DNA from: Shewanella sp. MBTL60-112-B2
GTDB lineage: Bacteria > Pseudomonadota > Gammaproteobacteria > Enterobacterales > Shewanellaceae
Reading direction: 5' to 3'
Assembly: GCF_019655055.1 (NCBI RefSeq)
Contig: NZ_BPFA01000016.1
Coordinates: 39,409 to 103,408, forward strand
Length of the DNA: 64,000 nucleotides
Part shown: positions 36,401 through 44,340 of the stretch, piece after piece
How the letters are laid out: each line of letters begins with the position of its first letter
How positions within the stretch are numbered: the first letter of the stretch is position 1
Notes under the pieces: model-generated
Database searches by the model: none
What the model was told of the DNA's origin: nothing
What the model saw: only the letters and a program-made list of their open reading frames with translations
Made by a program: the position numbers and the translations under genes

Positions 36401-36590
36401 AGCCTTGGATCAAGTTAGAGTCGGCACCATAGTAGCTGGTGGTTACGGTGACAACCGTATTGGTCATTTCTGGATATTCACGTACTTGCATGCTTTTTAG
36501 GGCATAGAAGCCAAGCAGTAATATCAGAAAGCTGATGGAGGCCGCGAGTACCGGCCTGCGGATAAATATATCAGTGAAGCGCATCGCCAA
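33492..36590 (-). CDS. RND multidrug efflux pump, inner-membrane subunit (HAE1)
   Basis: A 1032-residue proton-driven pump with the RND plan of twelve membrane helices and two large periplasmic loops. Seen: the N-terminal FIRRPVLAASISFLILLLG, the helix-4 proton-relay motif GLVVDDAIVVVEN with its Asp pair, and the C-terminal half repeat (GLITKHGILMCEVAKE, RPILMTTAAMIAGLIPLL). Length and the pairing with a 372-residue adaptor fit MexI/VexD-like drug and metabolite pumps. The adaptor ends 9 bp upstream and a TetR gene leads the operon. No outer-membrane channel gene accompanies it, so it probably borrows a TolC-type protein. Confidence 0.93.
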   Translation of the reverse strand: MAMRFTDIFIRRPVLAASISFLILLLGFYALKSMQVREYPEMTNTVVTVTTSYYGADSNLIQGFITQPLEQALAQADNVDFMTSDSFLGSSKITVYMKLNTDPNGALADILAKVNSVRSQLPKEAEDPTVEMSTGSQTSALYISFYSNQINSSQITDYLERVVKPELFTIDGVAKVNLYGGIKYAMRIWLDPARMGAFNLSSTDVMNVLQANNYQSAVGQTNNTFTLLNGTADTQVATVAELKKLVIGSKDGMVIRLGDIADVNLDKSHDVYRALADGQEAVVVGLDVTPTANPLIVAADARAMMPQITRNLPVSIKARILYDSSLAIDESINEVIKTIGEAALIVIVVITLFLGSLRAVIIPIVTIPLSLIGVAIIMQMFGFTLNLMTLLAMVLAIGLVVDDAIVVVENVDRHIKLGETPFRAAIIGTREIAVPVISMTITLAAVYAPIALMGGVTGSLFKEFALTLAGAVFISGIVALTLSPMMCSKILKAHAAPNRFERGVESFLDGLTSRYNRMLTAVLDKRPVVIAFALIVFASLPVMFSFIPSELAPSEDKSVVMMMGTAPSSANLDYIQANMKIVTDMISAQPESAASLAFVGVPSANQAFGIAPLVPWSERDKSQKQMQEFFGKEVKNVPGMAVTTFQMPELPGASSGLPIQFVITSSTSFESLFQIGSGVLEQVQKSPLFVYSEINLKFDSGSMKIHIKRDVAGAYGITMQDIGLTLTTMMSDGYVNRINLDGRSYEVIPQVERKLRANPEALAGYYLTAADGRSVPLASLVDIEIISEPRSLPHFNQMNAITVGGVAAPGVAIGDAIAFLKNIGDNELPKGYSYDFLGEARQYVTEGSALYATFGLALAIIFLVLASQFESLKDPLVILVSVPLAISGALVALGWTHVFGLSSMNIYTQVGLITLVGLITKHGILMCEVAKEEQLHNALSKADAIKHAATIRLRPILMTTAAMIAGLIPLLFASGAGAVARFNIGLVIVSGLAIGTVFTLFVLPVIYTYLAEKHEPLPVFDEALNTGEEAKA

Positions 36591-36599
36591 ATCCTCCGC

Positions 36600-37718
36600 T
36601 TACAACATTGGCAATGTGGCTGGAGGGTTTAGTGCATCATCCTCAGTCACCTTGACTTTTGTGTTGTTACTTAGGCGTACTTGGCCTGAAGTGACGACGA
36701 TATCGCCAGCTTTCACACCACCAACGACGAGAGCGTTGATGTCATCGCGCTCAAGGACTTTGACATTCACCTGCTTAACGCGCTTTACTTGCTCGCCATT
36801 TTCGTTTTTCTCTTCAATCACATAGACTGAGTCACCGTAAAGAGTAAAACTAATTGCGGTTTGCGGTATCACCACTTGCTGGGTTAACTCCGGCAACATA
36901 ATATCGACTTTGGCGAACATACCACTACGCAGTTTCCCATGAGAGTTCGGGATAATAGCTTGTACCTGAATCAAACCGCTTTGGTAGAAAACTGCCGGTT
37001 CAATTGCAGCGATAGTCCCTTCAAATGGCTCGGTAGGGTAGGCATCAACATGGACGTGTACCACTTGCCCTGTCTCAATTCGAGGTAGCTGGGTTTGTGG
37101 AATGGTGAAGCGGATCTTCATGGTGCTGATATCTTCAAGGCGAACGATATCGGTACCGGTTTGCAGATACTCACCTAAGTTGACGTTACGAATACCGACC
37201 AGGCCTGTAAAAGGCGCCTTTATCTCGCGACGACCTATGGTGGCACTTAAGCTTTCAATGTCAGCCATTAAAGCCAAATACTTAGATTGGCTATTATCGA
37301 GATCTTGTTTAGAGATGGAGTTTTGCTTGTAGAGTTTACTAAGGCGCTTATAGTCCGCCTCGGCTGCGGGTAGCTGCACTTGCTTACTCTTAAGGTTGGC
37401 TCTCTCCACTTTAGAGTCTAGTTCCACAAGCATTTGACCCGCTTGCACTTCGCTGCCGTTTTCAAAGCGAATTGCAGAAACTACACCGGATAACTCATTT
37501 GCAATGGTGACGCCTTGGTTGGGCTCAACAAATCCAATCGCGTTAATCGTTGGTTGCCATTTGCCCTCTTTAATATCGATAGCTGTGACCGGAGCCACTG
37601 CTTCAGGCATGTTAGCAATTGCATCGGCAATTTTACCTTTAATAAAAAGATTGAAGCCAATGACTGAGCCGAAGGCCAGTACTGCAATGATTATCATCAC
37701 CAGGGTCCATTTTTTCAT
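36600..37718 (-). CDS. RND periplasmic adaptor (membrane fusion protein)
   Basis: A 372-residue membrane fusion protein. An N-terminal membrane anchor (WTLVMIIIAVLAFGSVIGF) is followed by the split lipoyl domain (ANELSGVVSAIRFENGSEVQAGQMLVELD pattern), an alpha-helical hairpin (about 105-150), the second lipoyl half (REIKAPFTGLVGIRNVNLG) and beta-barrel domains. It links the pump encoded 9 bp downstream to an outer-membrane channel. Preceded by tetR with a 15-bp gap. Confidence 0.93.
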   Translation of the reverse strand: MKKWTLVMIIIAVLAFGSVIGFNLFIKGKIADAIANMPEAVAPVTAIDIKEGKWQPTINAIGFVEPNQGVTIANELSGVVSAIRFENGSEVQAGQMLVELDSKVERANLKSKQVQLPAAEADYKRLSKLYKQNSISKQDLDNSQSKYLALMADIESLSATIGRREIKAPFTGLVGIRNVNLGEYLQTGTDIVRLEDISTMKIRFTIPQTQLPRIETGQVVHVHVDAYPTEPFEGTIAAIEPAVFYQSGLIQVQAIIPNSHGKLRSGMFAKVDIMLPELTQQVVIPQTAISFTLYGDSVYVIEEKNENGEQVKRVKQVNVKVLERDDINALVVGGVKAGDIVVTSGQVRLSNNTKVKVTEDDALNPPATLPML

Positions 37719-37733
37719 GTCCTGATAACTCCT

Positions 37734-38312
37734 TTAGTTTGTCGGTGTAGTTGGGATTAGAATGGCTTGCCAGCAAAGGTCGCAGGCAAGTGTGATATCT
37801 TTTTCATCGTATTCAATTAGGCCGCGCCTAATCGATCGCGCGAGTGCCATTGAGGGCTCCATCGCGATGGCGTATAGGAATCTAGGGTTTAAAGGTTGGA
37901 TCAAACCTTGTTTAACGCCCTCTTCGAAGAGTTGTTGTAATGGTGCGAATAACCCCATTTCTAACTGGCGGATTTCATCGGTATTACTTTCTGGCAGGTT
38001 CGCGTATTGCTCATAGCTTAAATTGGTTGGAGTTCGCTGTTTACCGTAGTGATGCATTTTCATCCAGATCCGTTTAAATCTCTGCTCTAAGGTGCCGATG
38101 TCATGATCGGCCAAAATGGCGCCAGCAACTTGAGATAGCACATCTTTTCTAAGCTCTAGGATGAGCTGATCCTTATCTTTGAAATAGCGATAAATGGTAC
38201 CTGCGGCGACACCTGCCTCGGTTGCAACTTGTTGCATAGACAAGCCCTGTATTCCGCCAGTTGCAATAATTTTTTCAGCGGCGCGAAGAATTAAATCGTA
38301 TTTGCTGTGCAT
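37734..38312 (-). CDS. TetR-family regulator of the RND operon
   Basis: About 192 residues with the TetR helix-turn-helix (LSMQQVATEAGVAAGTIYRYFKDKDQLI) and a C-terminal ligand domain. It leads the tetR-adaptor-pump operon and is probably its repressor. I place the start at ATG 38312 (MHSKYDLILRAAEKIIA) because the longer frame from 38342 begins inside a 22-bp palindrome that looks like the repressor's operator. No clear ribosome binding site exists for either start. Confidence 0.87.
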   Translation of the reverse strand: MHSKYDLILRAAEKIIATGGIQGLSMQQVATEAGVAAGTIYRYFKDKDQLILELRKDVLSQVAGAILADHDIGTLEQRFKRIWMKMHHYGKQRTPTNLSYEQYANLPESNTDEIRQLEMGLFAPLQQLFEEGVKQGLIQPLNPRFLYAIAMEPSMALARSIRRGLIEYDEKDITLACDLCWQAILIPTTPTN

Positions 38313-38325
38313 AATAACATCATAA

Positions 38326-38347
38326 AATGAATGAACGTTCATTCATT
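38326..38347. promoter_or_regulatory. TetR operator palindrome
   Basis: A perfect 22-bp palindrome with half-site AATGAATGAAC (38326-38336) and its complement (38337-38347). Spacing and form are typical of TetR/AcrR-type operators; it lies 14 bp upstream of the chosen tetR start and probably gives autoregulation. Confidence 0.8.
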
Positions 38348-38551
38348 AGTTTAATGTTCGGCTAAATTATTAGCAATAGCGATGTGCTAAAATTTCAGCG
38401 CTTTACAAAAAGCTAATGAGTTAGTTATTGATAAATATAGTCGGTAATTGGCAAGGAGGAGATATTGTCGATAACTTTTCCGCTTGCTGGGGCCTTTCTG
38501 CTATCATTCCTTTTTTAATGCCTTCCTTAATACCTTGGTTATAACGTATCC

Positions 38552-40567
38552 ATGAAGCTCAATCCCGGACAAAATGATGCCGTACACTATGTGAGTGGTC
38601 CTTGCTTAGTACTTGCTGGCGCTGGCAGTGGCAAGACCAGAGTGATCATTAACAAGATCGCCTATCTGGTAGAAAAGTGTGGCTATAAAGCACGCAATAT
38701 TGCTGCGGTAACTTTTACCAATAAAGCGGCGCGCGAGATGAAAGAGCGTGTGTCGCAGTCTATGGGGCGCAAAGACGCGCGAGGGTTATGGATCTCTACG
38801 TTCCATACCTTAGGCTTAGAGATTATTAAACGCGAGCATAAGGTGGTTGGCTTAAAGGCTGGCTTTTCACTGTTTGATGATCAAGATACGTTAGCGCTAT
38901 TAAAGGAACTGACTCAAGATGAGTTAGACGAAGATAAAGATCTGCTGAGACTGCTAGCGACCACCATTTCAAACTGGAAGGGTGACTTAGTTATTCCTGA
39001 GCAAGCGCGTAAGATTGCTAAAGATGAACAGCAGCAACTTTTTGCGCTCTTGTATCAGCGCTATGCTCAGCATATGAAGGCCTACAATGCGCTCGACTTC
39101 GATGACTTGATTCTATTGCCGACCCTATTGCTGAGACAGAATGAAGAGGTAAGAACCCGCTGGCAGACTCGCATTCAATATATGCTGGTGGATGAGTATC
39201 AAGACACCAACACTAGCCAATATGAGATGGTGAAGTTGCTGGTGGGCGAACGCGCTCGCTTTACTGTGGTAGGTGATGACGATCAGTCTATCTATTCATG
39301 GCGTGGCGCTAAGCCACAAAACTTGGTGCTCTTGGGTAAAGATTTTCCTAGGTTGAAACTGATTAAGCTGGAGCAAAACTATCGCTCTAGCCAGCGGATC
39401 TTGCGTGCGGCTAACATTCTTATCGCCAATAATCCGCACGTATATGAAAAGGCTCTGTTTAGTGAGTTGGCTTACGGGGAACCTATCAGGGTACTGATAG
39501 CTGCAAACGAAGAGCAAGAAGCGGAGCGAGTCGTCGCCGAGATGATCCGCCACAAGTTCGTGGGTAAGACCTCGTATGGGGATTACGCGATTTTGTATCG
39601 TGGTAACCATCAGTCACGCTTACTCGAGCGAGCTTTGATGACGAACCGTATTCCTTATAAATTGAGCGGCGGCACCTCTTTCTTTGGTCGTGCCGAGATC
39701 AAAGACATCATGGCTTACCTGCGTTTAGTGGTTAACCCTGATGATGATAACGCCTTCTTGCGCATCGTTAACTTACCTAAGCGAGGGATTGGCCCGGCAA
39801 CGCTTGAGCGTCTAGGTAACTTTGCTAATCAGAAGCAGATCTCTATGTTTGCCGCTATTTTTGAAGCGGATTTAAACCATGAATTGCCACCGGCTGCGAT
39901 GGCGAGCCTGTATAAGTTTGGCCGCTTTGTGGTTGAGATGGGTGATTGCGCAGAACGTGGCGACCCTGTTGATGCGGTAAAGCAATTAATTCGTAACATT
40001 AACTACGAAGACTACCTGTACGAGACCAGTACTAGCGCAAAAGCGGCTGAAATGCGCATGAAGAACATTTCTGAGCTGTATCGCTGGGTAACTGAAATGC
40101 TACAAGGTGACGATTTAGATGAAGGCATGACATTGCCGGAGGTCGTTACCCGTCTGACATTACGCGACATGATGGAGCGTAATAATGAAGATGAGGGCGG
40201 CGATCAGGTTCAGCTTATGACCTTGCACGCCTCTAAAGGTTTGGAGTTCCCATATGTGTTTATGGTGGGCGCAGAAGAACGTATTTTGCCGCACCAAAGC
40301 AGTATTGATGAAGATAACGTTGATGAAGAGCGTCGTCTGGCATATGTGGGGATCACCCGCGCGCAAAGAGAATTGTGGTTTGTTATTTGCCGCGAGCGTC
40401 GTCAATTTGGTGAAACCATTCGTTGCGAACCGAGTCGATTCTTGATGGAGCTTCCCCAAGATGATCTTATCTGGGAAAACCGTAAGCCTGTGCAAAGTGC
40501 GGAGCAGATGCAGCAGTCAGGGCGTTCAAATATCGCGAACCTAAGAGATATGTTCAAGAATAAGTAG
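38552..40567 (+). CDS. rep: ATP-dependent DNA helicase Rep
   Basis: A 671-residue UvrD/Rep superfamily 1 helicase (E. coli Rep 673). Walker A is [13 protein letters not shown] (about 19-31), the Walker B region is [10 protein letters not shown], motif III is [15 protein letters not shown] and motif VI is [12 protein letters not shown]. The N-terminal [16 protein letters not shown] matches Rep rather than UvrD. It moves 3'-5' and helps replication forks pass protein blocks. No clear ribosome binding site precedes the ATG. It ends in a terminator that overlaps the convergent gene. Confidence 0.96.
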   Translation: MKLNPGQNDAVHYVSGPCLVLAGAGSGKTRVIINKIAYLVEKCGYKARNIAAVTFTNKAAREMKERVSQSMGRKDARGLWISTFHTLGLEIIKREHKVVGLKAGFSLFDDQDTLALLKELTQDELDEDKDLLRLLATTISNWKGDLVIPEQARKIAKDEQQQLFALLYQRYAQHMKAYNALDFDDLILLPTLLLRQNEEVRTRWQTRIQYMLVDEYQDTNTSQYEMVKLLVGERARFTVVGDDDQSIYSWRGAKPQNLVLLGKDFPRLKLIKLEQNYRSSQRILRAANILIANNPHVYEKALFSELAYGEPIRVLIAANEEQEAERVVAEMIRHKFVGKTSYGDYAILYRGNHQSRLLERALMTNRIPYKLSGGTSFFGRAEIKDIMAYLRLVVNPDDDNAFLRIVNLPKRGIGPATLERLGNFANQKQISMFAAIFEADLNHELPPAAMASLYKFGRFVVEMGDCAERGDPVDAVKQLIRNINYEDYLYETSTSAKAAEMRMKNISELYRWVTEMLQGDDLDEGMTLPEVVTRLTLRDMMERNNEDEGGDQVQLMTLHASKGLEFPYVFMVGAEERILPHQSSIDEDNVDEERRLAYVGITRAQRELWFVICRERRQFGETIRCEPSRFLMELPQDDLIWENRKPVQSAEQMQQSGRSNIANLRDMFKNK

Positions 40568-40590
40568 TTTGATATTAGTCGAACTTAAAG

Positions 40591-40632
40591 CAGGGTATTG
40601 GCTTAAATTAGGCACATACCCTGTTTTTTTTT
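40591..40632 (+). terminator. Terminator of rep
   Basis: CAGGGTAT (40591-40598) pairs with ATACCCTG (40616-40623), with a 17-base loop, followed by nine T. The T-run lies inside the 3' end of the convergent gene, where it encodes its lysine codons. Confidence 0.75.
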
Positions 40633-43229
40633 GCCTCTAGCTCAATCACATCACCTAATAGGCTGCCTTGGCCTTTAGTAAATCCTAACTCCTGCAATAT
40701 AGTGCACTGCTTGTGGTTGCAGATCCCTACGGCGAAGACCTCCAATTCTAGAGCTTGAGCTGCATTAAAGTAGGCTCTTACCAACTTAACATGTTGCTTA
40801 CTCTCTAGGTGAGCTGCATAGCTAGAATCGAGTTTTAATGCTTGGATTGGGAGGAAGGTCAGACTACTGATAGCGCTGTGGGCACTACCATAGGCTTCAA
40901 TCCCAAGTTTGACATCAAGTTTGTTGAGGCTATCAAAGGCGCTAATGTGATTATTAGTGTTTTGCACAAAAGCCTTCTCATTAAAAAATAGCGTCAATTC
41001 GTTGATATTGAATTGGCACTGCTTAATTCTGTTCTTTAGGGCTCTTAGCGCATACTTATGATTTAAATGCTGGCTCGAAATAGACATATGCAATTGAAAT
41101 TGACAGCCATACTCCTGCTGCATATGTTGATAGCTCTGATTGACGAGATCTAATAAGTAATTGTCGAGCTCTATCACCATGTTGCAATGCTCAGCTATAT
41201 TGCTGAGTTGCGCTTGCTTGAGTTTGCCTAAAGTTGGGTGATGCCAGAATAGTCTCGGCTCGAATGCCAGAGTTTTTTCAGAGCCTAATGTCATGATTGG
41301 TAGATAACTTAGTTGTAGCTCTGTATTGAGTAGTGCTTTTTTAAGTTCATTTTCTAGCTTGATATCTTTAATCTGTTGTTGGTTCACCCCATGATTAAAA
41401 ATCACGTAGCAGCCTTTGCCTTGTGATTTGGCTTGGTACATTGCCGTGTCGGCATCTCGCAGTATCGACTCACTAGTATCTGAATGGCTTTGACCACTCA
41501 TCGCAAGGCCAATGCTGGCACTGGAATTAAATTGCTGGTTGGCAAGCTCATAAGGTCTAGATAGCTCTGTCAGTACTCTATCCGCTACATCTTCAGCATC
41601 TTGCTGGCCATTAATGCTATCGAGGAGAATGACAAATTCGTCGCCACCTAGGCGGGCGAGCATGTCATTACTTCTAATACACTGTTGCAGGCGTTTTGCG
41701 GTTTCAATTAAGAAGCGGTCACCTTCTAGGTGGCCTAGGGTATCGTTGAGCAACTTAAATCTGTCCATATCAATAAAGAGTACGGCAAATCGGTCAAGAC
41801 TATGTCTGCGGACGTGCTTTATTGCTTGAGTTAAGCGCTCCATAAACATAGAGCGATTGGGAAGACCTGTTAAGTTGTCGTGTTTAGCATCGTGCACTAA
41901 CTGACGTTCAATACGCTTACGTTGATTAATTTCTTTTTCAAGATCTTGATTAACACTTTCTAGCGCCTTAGTGCGCTTATTCACCTTGTCTTCTAATTGC
42001 TCGTAGCTCTGCTTAAGTGACTCGGCAGATAATTTTTTCTCAATCGCAGTCGCAATGTGGTGAGAGACAAAAGTAAGTAACTCTAAGTCTTTCTCTTGAT
42101 AGTTTTGGCTAAAGCTATAACTGTAGACCGTTAATGCACCGCAGACTTGACCATGAATAAATAACGGCACACCAATCCATTGGTTTATCTCTTGGGTTTC
42201 ATTGAGTTCTGGTGCTTCGCAGTAAAGTACACCGGATTCGATGAGTTCATTAATATCATCTCGATTGAGCAACCTGGGCTTACTATGTAATAGGATGTAC
42301 TCGGTTAAACCATCACTTAGTGGCCGAGGTTTTGGCAAAGGAAGATCGAACTGCGATACGAAATAAGGGAAGGTGAGCGCATCTCTTTGTTCGTTAAGTT
42401 GCGAGATAAAGCAGTTATTGACCGGCAATAGATGACTAATCACCCGATGGATCTCGCTATAGAATTCTTGGGTATCGATATTTGAGTTGGCTAAGTCGGC
42501 AATCTCAAACAGTGATTGTTGAAGGCGCTCAGCGCGGCGTCTTTCATAGACTTCTTGCTTAAGCTTGTTATACGCGATGCTCAACTCTTTGGTACGAGCA
42601 CTGATTGCTTGCTCTAACTGCTCTTGGTTTTGCAGCCTCTGGATCACTCCGGAAATATGGTGACTAATGAAGTTCATTAGCTCAATCTCTATTTCGTCAT
42701 AGAGAACGTCTCGGCTGTAGCTTTGAAAGACCAATACACCTATGGTGCTATTGACGCTCCTAATAGGAGTGCCCACCCATTGACGAAAATGACTGCCTCT
42801 TGGGGTTATGGCTTTTGATTCGACAAGTTGTTGATAGGTTTCGTCATCACAGATCAATGTTTGATCTGTTTTAAGAACGTAACCGGTTAGGCCACTGTAT
42901 AAGGTGTCTGATAGATCTTCATCGGGGTAGAATTCTTTAGGGTGTGCATCTTTCTCATCTTGAAAGAAGGGGACCTCAATCTTGCCTGTCGCCGAGTTGA
43001 GTGTCGCGATGAAAAAGTTATCAGCAGGGATAAGCCTTTTGATCGAACTATGCAGAGATGAATAGAATTCTTCGGGCGTGGTCACTTGTGCTGCAAAGTT
43101 AGAGATCTCTAATAGCGCATTTTGAGTTATCTCTGCGTGCTTGTATTTTTGCGCCAGCTTTTTTAAGCGAGTAATCCTTTTATTCAACCTCAATGTCATT
43201 TTTGACTGAGATGTTTGTTCCCTAAACAT
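40608..43229 (-). CDS. GAF-GAF-GGDEF protein with degenerate EAL domain
   Basis: An 873-residue cytoplasmic signalling protein. Order: coiled coil, GAF 1 (about 40-195), coiled coil, GAF 2 (about 235-395), coiled coil, GGDEF domain (about 440-610) and an EAL-like domain (about 620-865). The cyclase site is canonical (ARLGGDEFVILL) with an RxxD inhibitory site (RSND) five residues before it, so it should make c-di-GMP and be product-inhibited. The EAL part has lost its catalytic signature: EAL reads EPR (AFEPRLFW), and the DDFGTGYSS loop reads EAYGSAHSA. Probably a diguanylate cyclase with a non-catalytic EAL module. No membrane segment. It could feed the bpf switch nearby (inference). Confidence 0.9.
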   Translation of the reverse strand: MFREQTSQSKMTLRLNKRITRLKKLAQKYKHAEITQNALLEISNFAAQVTTPEEFYSSLHSSIKRLIPADNFFIATLNSATGKIEVPFFQDEKDAHPKEFYPDEDLSDTLYSGLTGYVLKTDQTLICDDETYQQLVESKAITPRGSHFRQWVGTPIRSVNSTIGVLVFQSYSRDVLYDEIEIELMNFISHHISGVIQRLQNQEQLEQAISARTKELSIAYNKLKQEVYERRRAERLQQSLFEIADLANSNIDTQEFYSEIHRVISHLLPVNNCFISQLNEQRDALTFPYFVSQFDLPLPKPRPLSDGLTEYILLHSKPRLLNRDDINELIESGVLYCEAPELNETQEINQWIGVPLFIHGQVCGALTVYSYSFSQNYQEKDLELLTFVSHHIATAIEKKLSAESLKQSYEQLEDKVNKRTKALESVNQDLEKEINQRKRIERQLVHDAKHDNLTGLPNRSMFMERLTQAIKHVRRHSLDRFAVLFIDMDRFKLLNDTLGHLEGDRFLIETAKRLQQCIRSNDMLARLGGDEFVILLDSINGQQDAEDVADRVLTELSRPYELANQQFNSSASIGLAMSGQSHSDTSESILRDADTAMYQAKSQGKGCYVIFNHGVNQQQIKDIKLENELKKALLNTELQLSYLPIMTLGSEKTLAFEPRLFWHHPTLGKLKQAQLSNIAEHCNMVIELDNYLLDLVNQSYQHMQQEYGCQFQLHMSISSQHLNHKYALRALKNRIKQCQFNINELTLFFNEKAFVQNTNNHISAFDSLNKLDVKLGIEAYGSAHSAISSLTFLPIQALKLDSSYAAHLESKQHVKLVRAYFNAAQALELEVFAVGICNHKQCTILQELGFTKGQGSLLGDVIELEAKKNRVCA

Positions 43230-43404
43230 GTTGTTCCGCCAATCGCCACTTTAAATTTGGTTATGATTTGAGCTGATACCTATTGAAACATGAAATAGGC
43301 TCATATCCAAGTCATTATTTTGACGCTTTCGGGTATAAAAGTGTACAGATCACTCAAATCTTGAGCGAACGAACGTAAAAACCATAAAAAAAGCAAAACA
43401 AGTG

Positions 43405-43441
43405 TAGACGGCAGGGCGTTTTGAACCTACTATATGCCCCG
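43405..43441 (+). promoter_or_regulatory. tRNA operon promoter
   Basis: TAGACG (43405-43410), 17-bp spacer, TACTAT (43428-43433) and then a GC-rich stretch GCCCCGC (43436-43442), the discriminator typical of growth-rate-controlled stable RNA promoters. It ends just before tRNA-Arg. Confidence 0.55.
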
Positions 43442-43454
43442 CTAACAAGGCAAG

Positions 43455-43531
43455 GCACCCATAGCTCAGCTGGATAGAGCGCACCCCTCCGGAGGGTGAG
43501 GCCGAGGGTTCGAATCCTTCTGGGTGCACCA
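43455..43531 (+). tRNA. tRNA-Arg (anticodon CCG)
   Basis: 77 bases including CCA. Acceptor GCACCCA pairs with TGGGTGC, the anticodon loop is CTCCGGA giving CCG, and the T arm has GGTTCGAATCC. First tRNA of the cluster. Confidence 0.95.
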
Positions 43532-43568
43532 GAATGAAACGAAGCGTTGTTAGTAGGAAATATCAGTG

Positions 43569-43644
43569 GTGATTGTAGCTCAGTTGGTAGAGTCCCGGAT
43601 TGTGATTCCGGTTGTCGTGGGTTCGAACCCCATCAGTCACCCCA
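43569..43644 (+). tRNA. tRNA-His (anticodon GTG)
   Basis: Acceptor GTGATTG pairs with CAGTCAC, discriminator C, then CCA. The anticodon loop TTGTGAT gives GTG. The extra 5' G (-1) needed by tRNA-His is present in the DNA at 43568. Confidence 0.95.
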
Positions 43645-43676
43645 TTTTCCTAAAGCTTTAAATGTTGTAAAAGACT

Positions 43677-43744
43677 CGGTGATTAGCGCAACTTGGCAGT
43701 GTATCAGGATTGTGATAAGAAGCGGAGCAGAGGGTGACCCTCTT
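43677..43744 (+). pseudogene. Decayed tRNA-Pro-like remnant
   Basis: The first 14-15 bases after 43677 equal those of the two downstream tRNA-Pro genes (CGGTGATTAGCGCA), the D arm is altered (ACTTGGCAGTG) and the middle carries GGATTGTGAT, the words of the tRNA-His anticodon arm. The 3' half does not form a T arm or acceptor stem. It lies where E. coli has leuT in argX-hisR-leuT-proM. Confidence 0.6.
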
Positions 43745-43759
43745 TAAACATCTAAAACT

Positions 43760-43836
<77 letters not shown>

Positions 43837-43894
43837 TATATATAGATAGCGAGTTTACTCGATATTTAGCAAGTTAAGTAAGATAAAAGATTTT

Positions 43895-43971
<77 letters not shown>

Positions 43972-43980
43972 CCTTTCGAA

Positions 43981-44010
43981 AAGCCTCTTGAGAAATCAAG
44001 AGGCTTTTTT
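43981..44010 (+). terminator. Terminator after tRNA cluster
   Basis: GCCTCTTGA (43983-43991), loop GAAA, TCAAGAGGC (43996-44004) and six T. Confidence 0.92.
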
Positions 44011-44030
44011 CGTTTTATAACTTGATAAAA

Positions 44031-44064
44031 AGTTCGAATCCTCACTCTTTCGTTCATGCGACCA
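44031..44064 (+). pseudogene. Short 3' tRNA fragment
   Basis: Begins AGTTCGAATCCTC (T-loop word) and ends GCGACCA, the 3' end form of tRNA-Pro, but with no 5' half. It is followed by its own terminator, which suggests a duplicated tRNA-terminator unit that has decayed. Confidence 0.45.
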
Positions 44065-44076
44065 TTTTTACATGAA

Positions 44077-44108
44077 GCCCTTCGAGTAATCGAAGGGCTT
44101 TTTTGTTT
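44077..44108 (+). terminator. Second terminator after tRNA cluster
   Basis: GCCCTTCGA (44077-44085), loop GTAA, TCGAAGGGC (44090-44098) and six T. Confidence 0.88.
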
Positions 44109-44114
44109 TTTAAA

Positions 44115-44224
44115 AGGTCCTAGGAAAAGCTGAGAAAGGTACTAGGTTCTAGGAAACCTTAAAGCTAAGACGAACGCTGCGCTTTACGGATAACGGAACG
44201 TTCGCAAGCTCACTGATGGAAAGG
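44115..44224 (+). repeat. Dispersed intergenic repeat, copy B
   Basis: Shares with copy A (21192-21305) the leading AGGTCCTAGG words and the core GACGAACGCTGCGCTT ... ACGGATA ... ACGGAACGTTCGC ... GCTCACTGA, lacking seven bases in the centre. Same orientation. It fills most of the gap between the tRNA cluster and bpfD. Confidence 0.75.
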
Positions 44225-44274
44225 CAGAACCTAGAGCCTCTCTTTCCCGCTGTTGCTTTTCCTATCCTAAAAAT

Positions 44275-44299
44275 AAAAAAGGTCTCCTGAGAGACCTTT
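44275..44299 (-). terminator. Terminator of the bpf operon
   Basis: AAAGGTCTC-CTGA-GAGACCTTT (44278-44299) with an A-rich upstream that gives a T-run on the minus strand, about 40 bp after bpfD stops. Confidence 0.85.
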
Positions 44300-44340
44300 A
44301 ACTATTTCATTTTTATTCAATACATCTTTAACTATCGATT

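Noticed and set aside
43320..43349. TTGACG as -35 of the tRNA promoter
   Set aside because: The nearby TATAAA is only 8 bp away and the element at correct spacing is poor; the pair at 43405-43433 with a GC-rich discriminator fits better.
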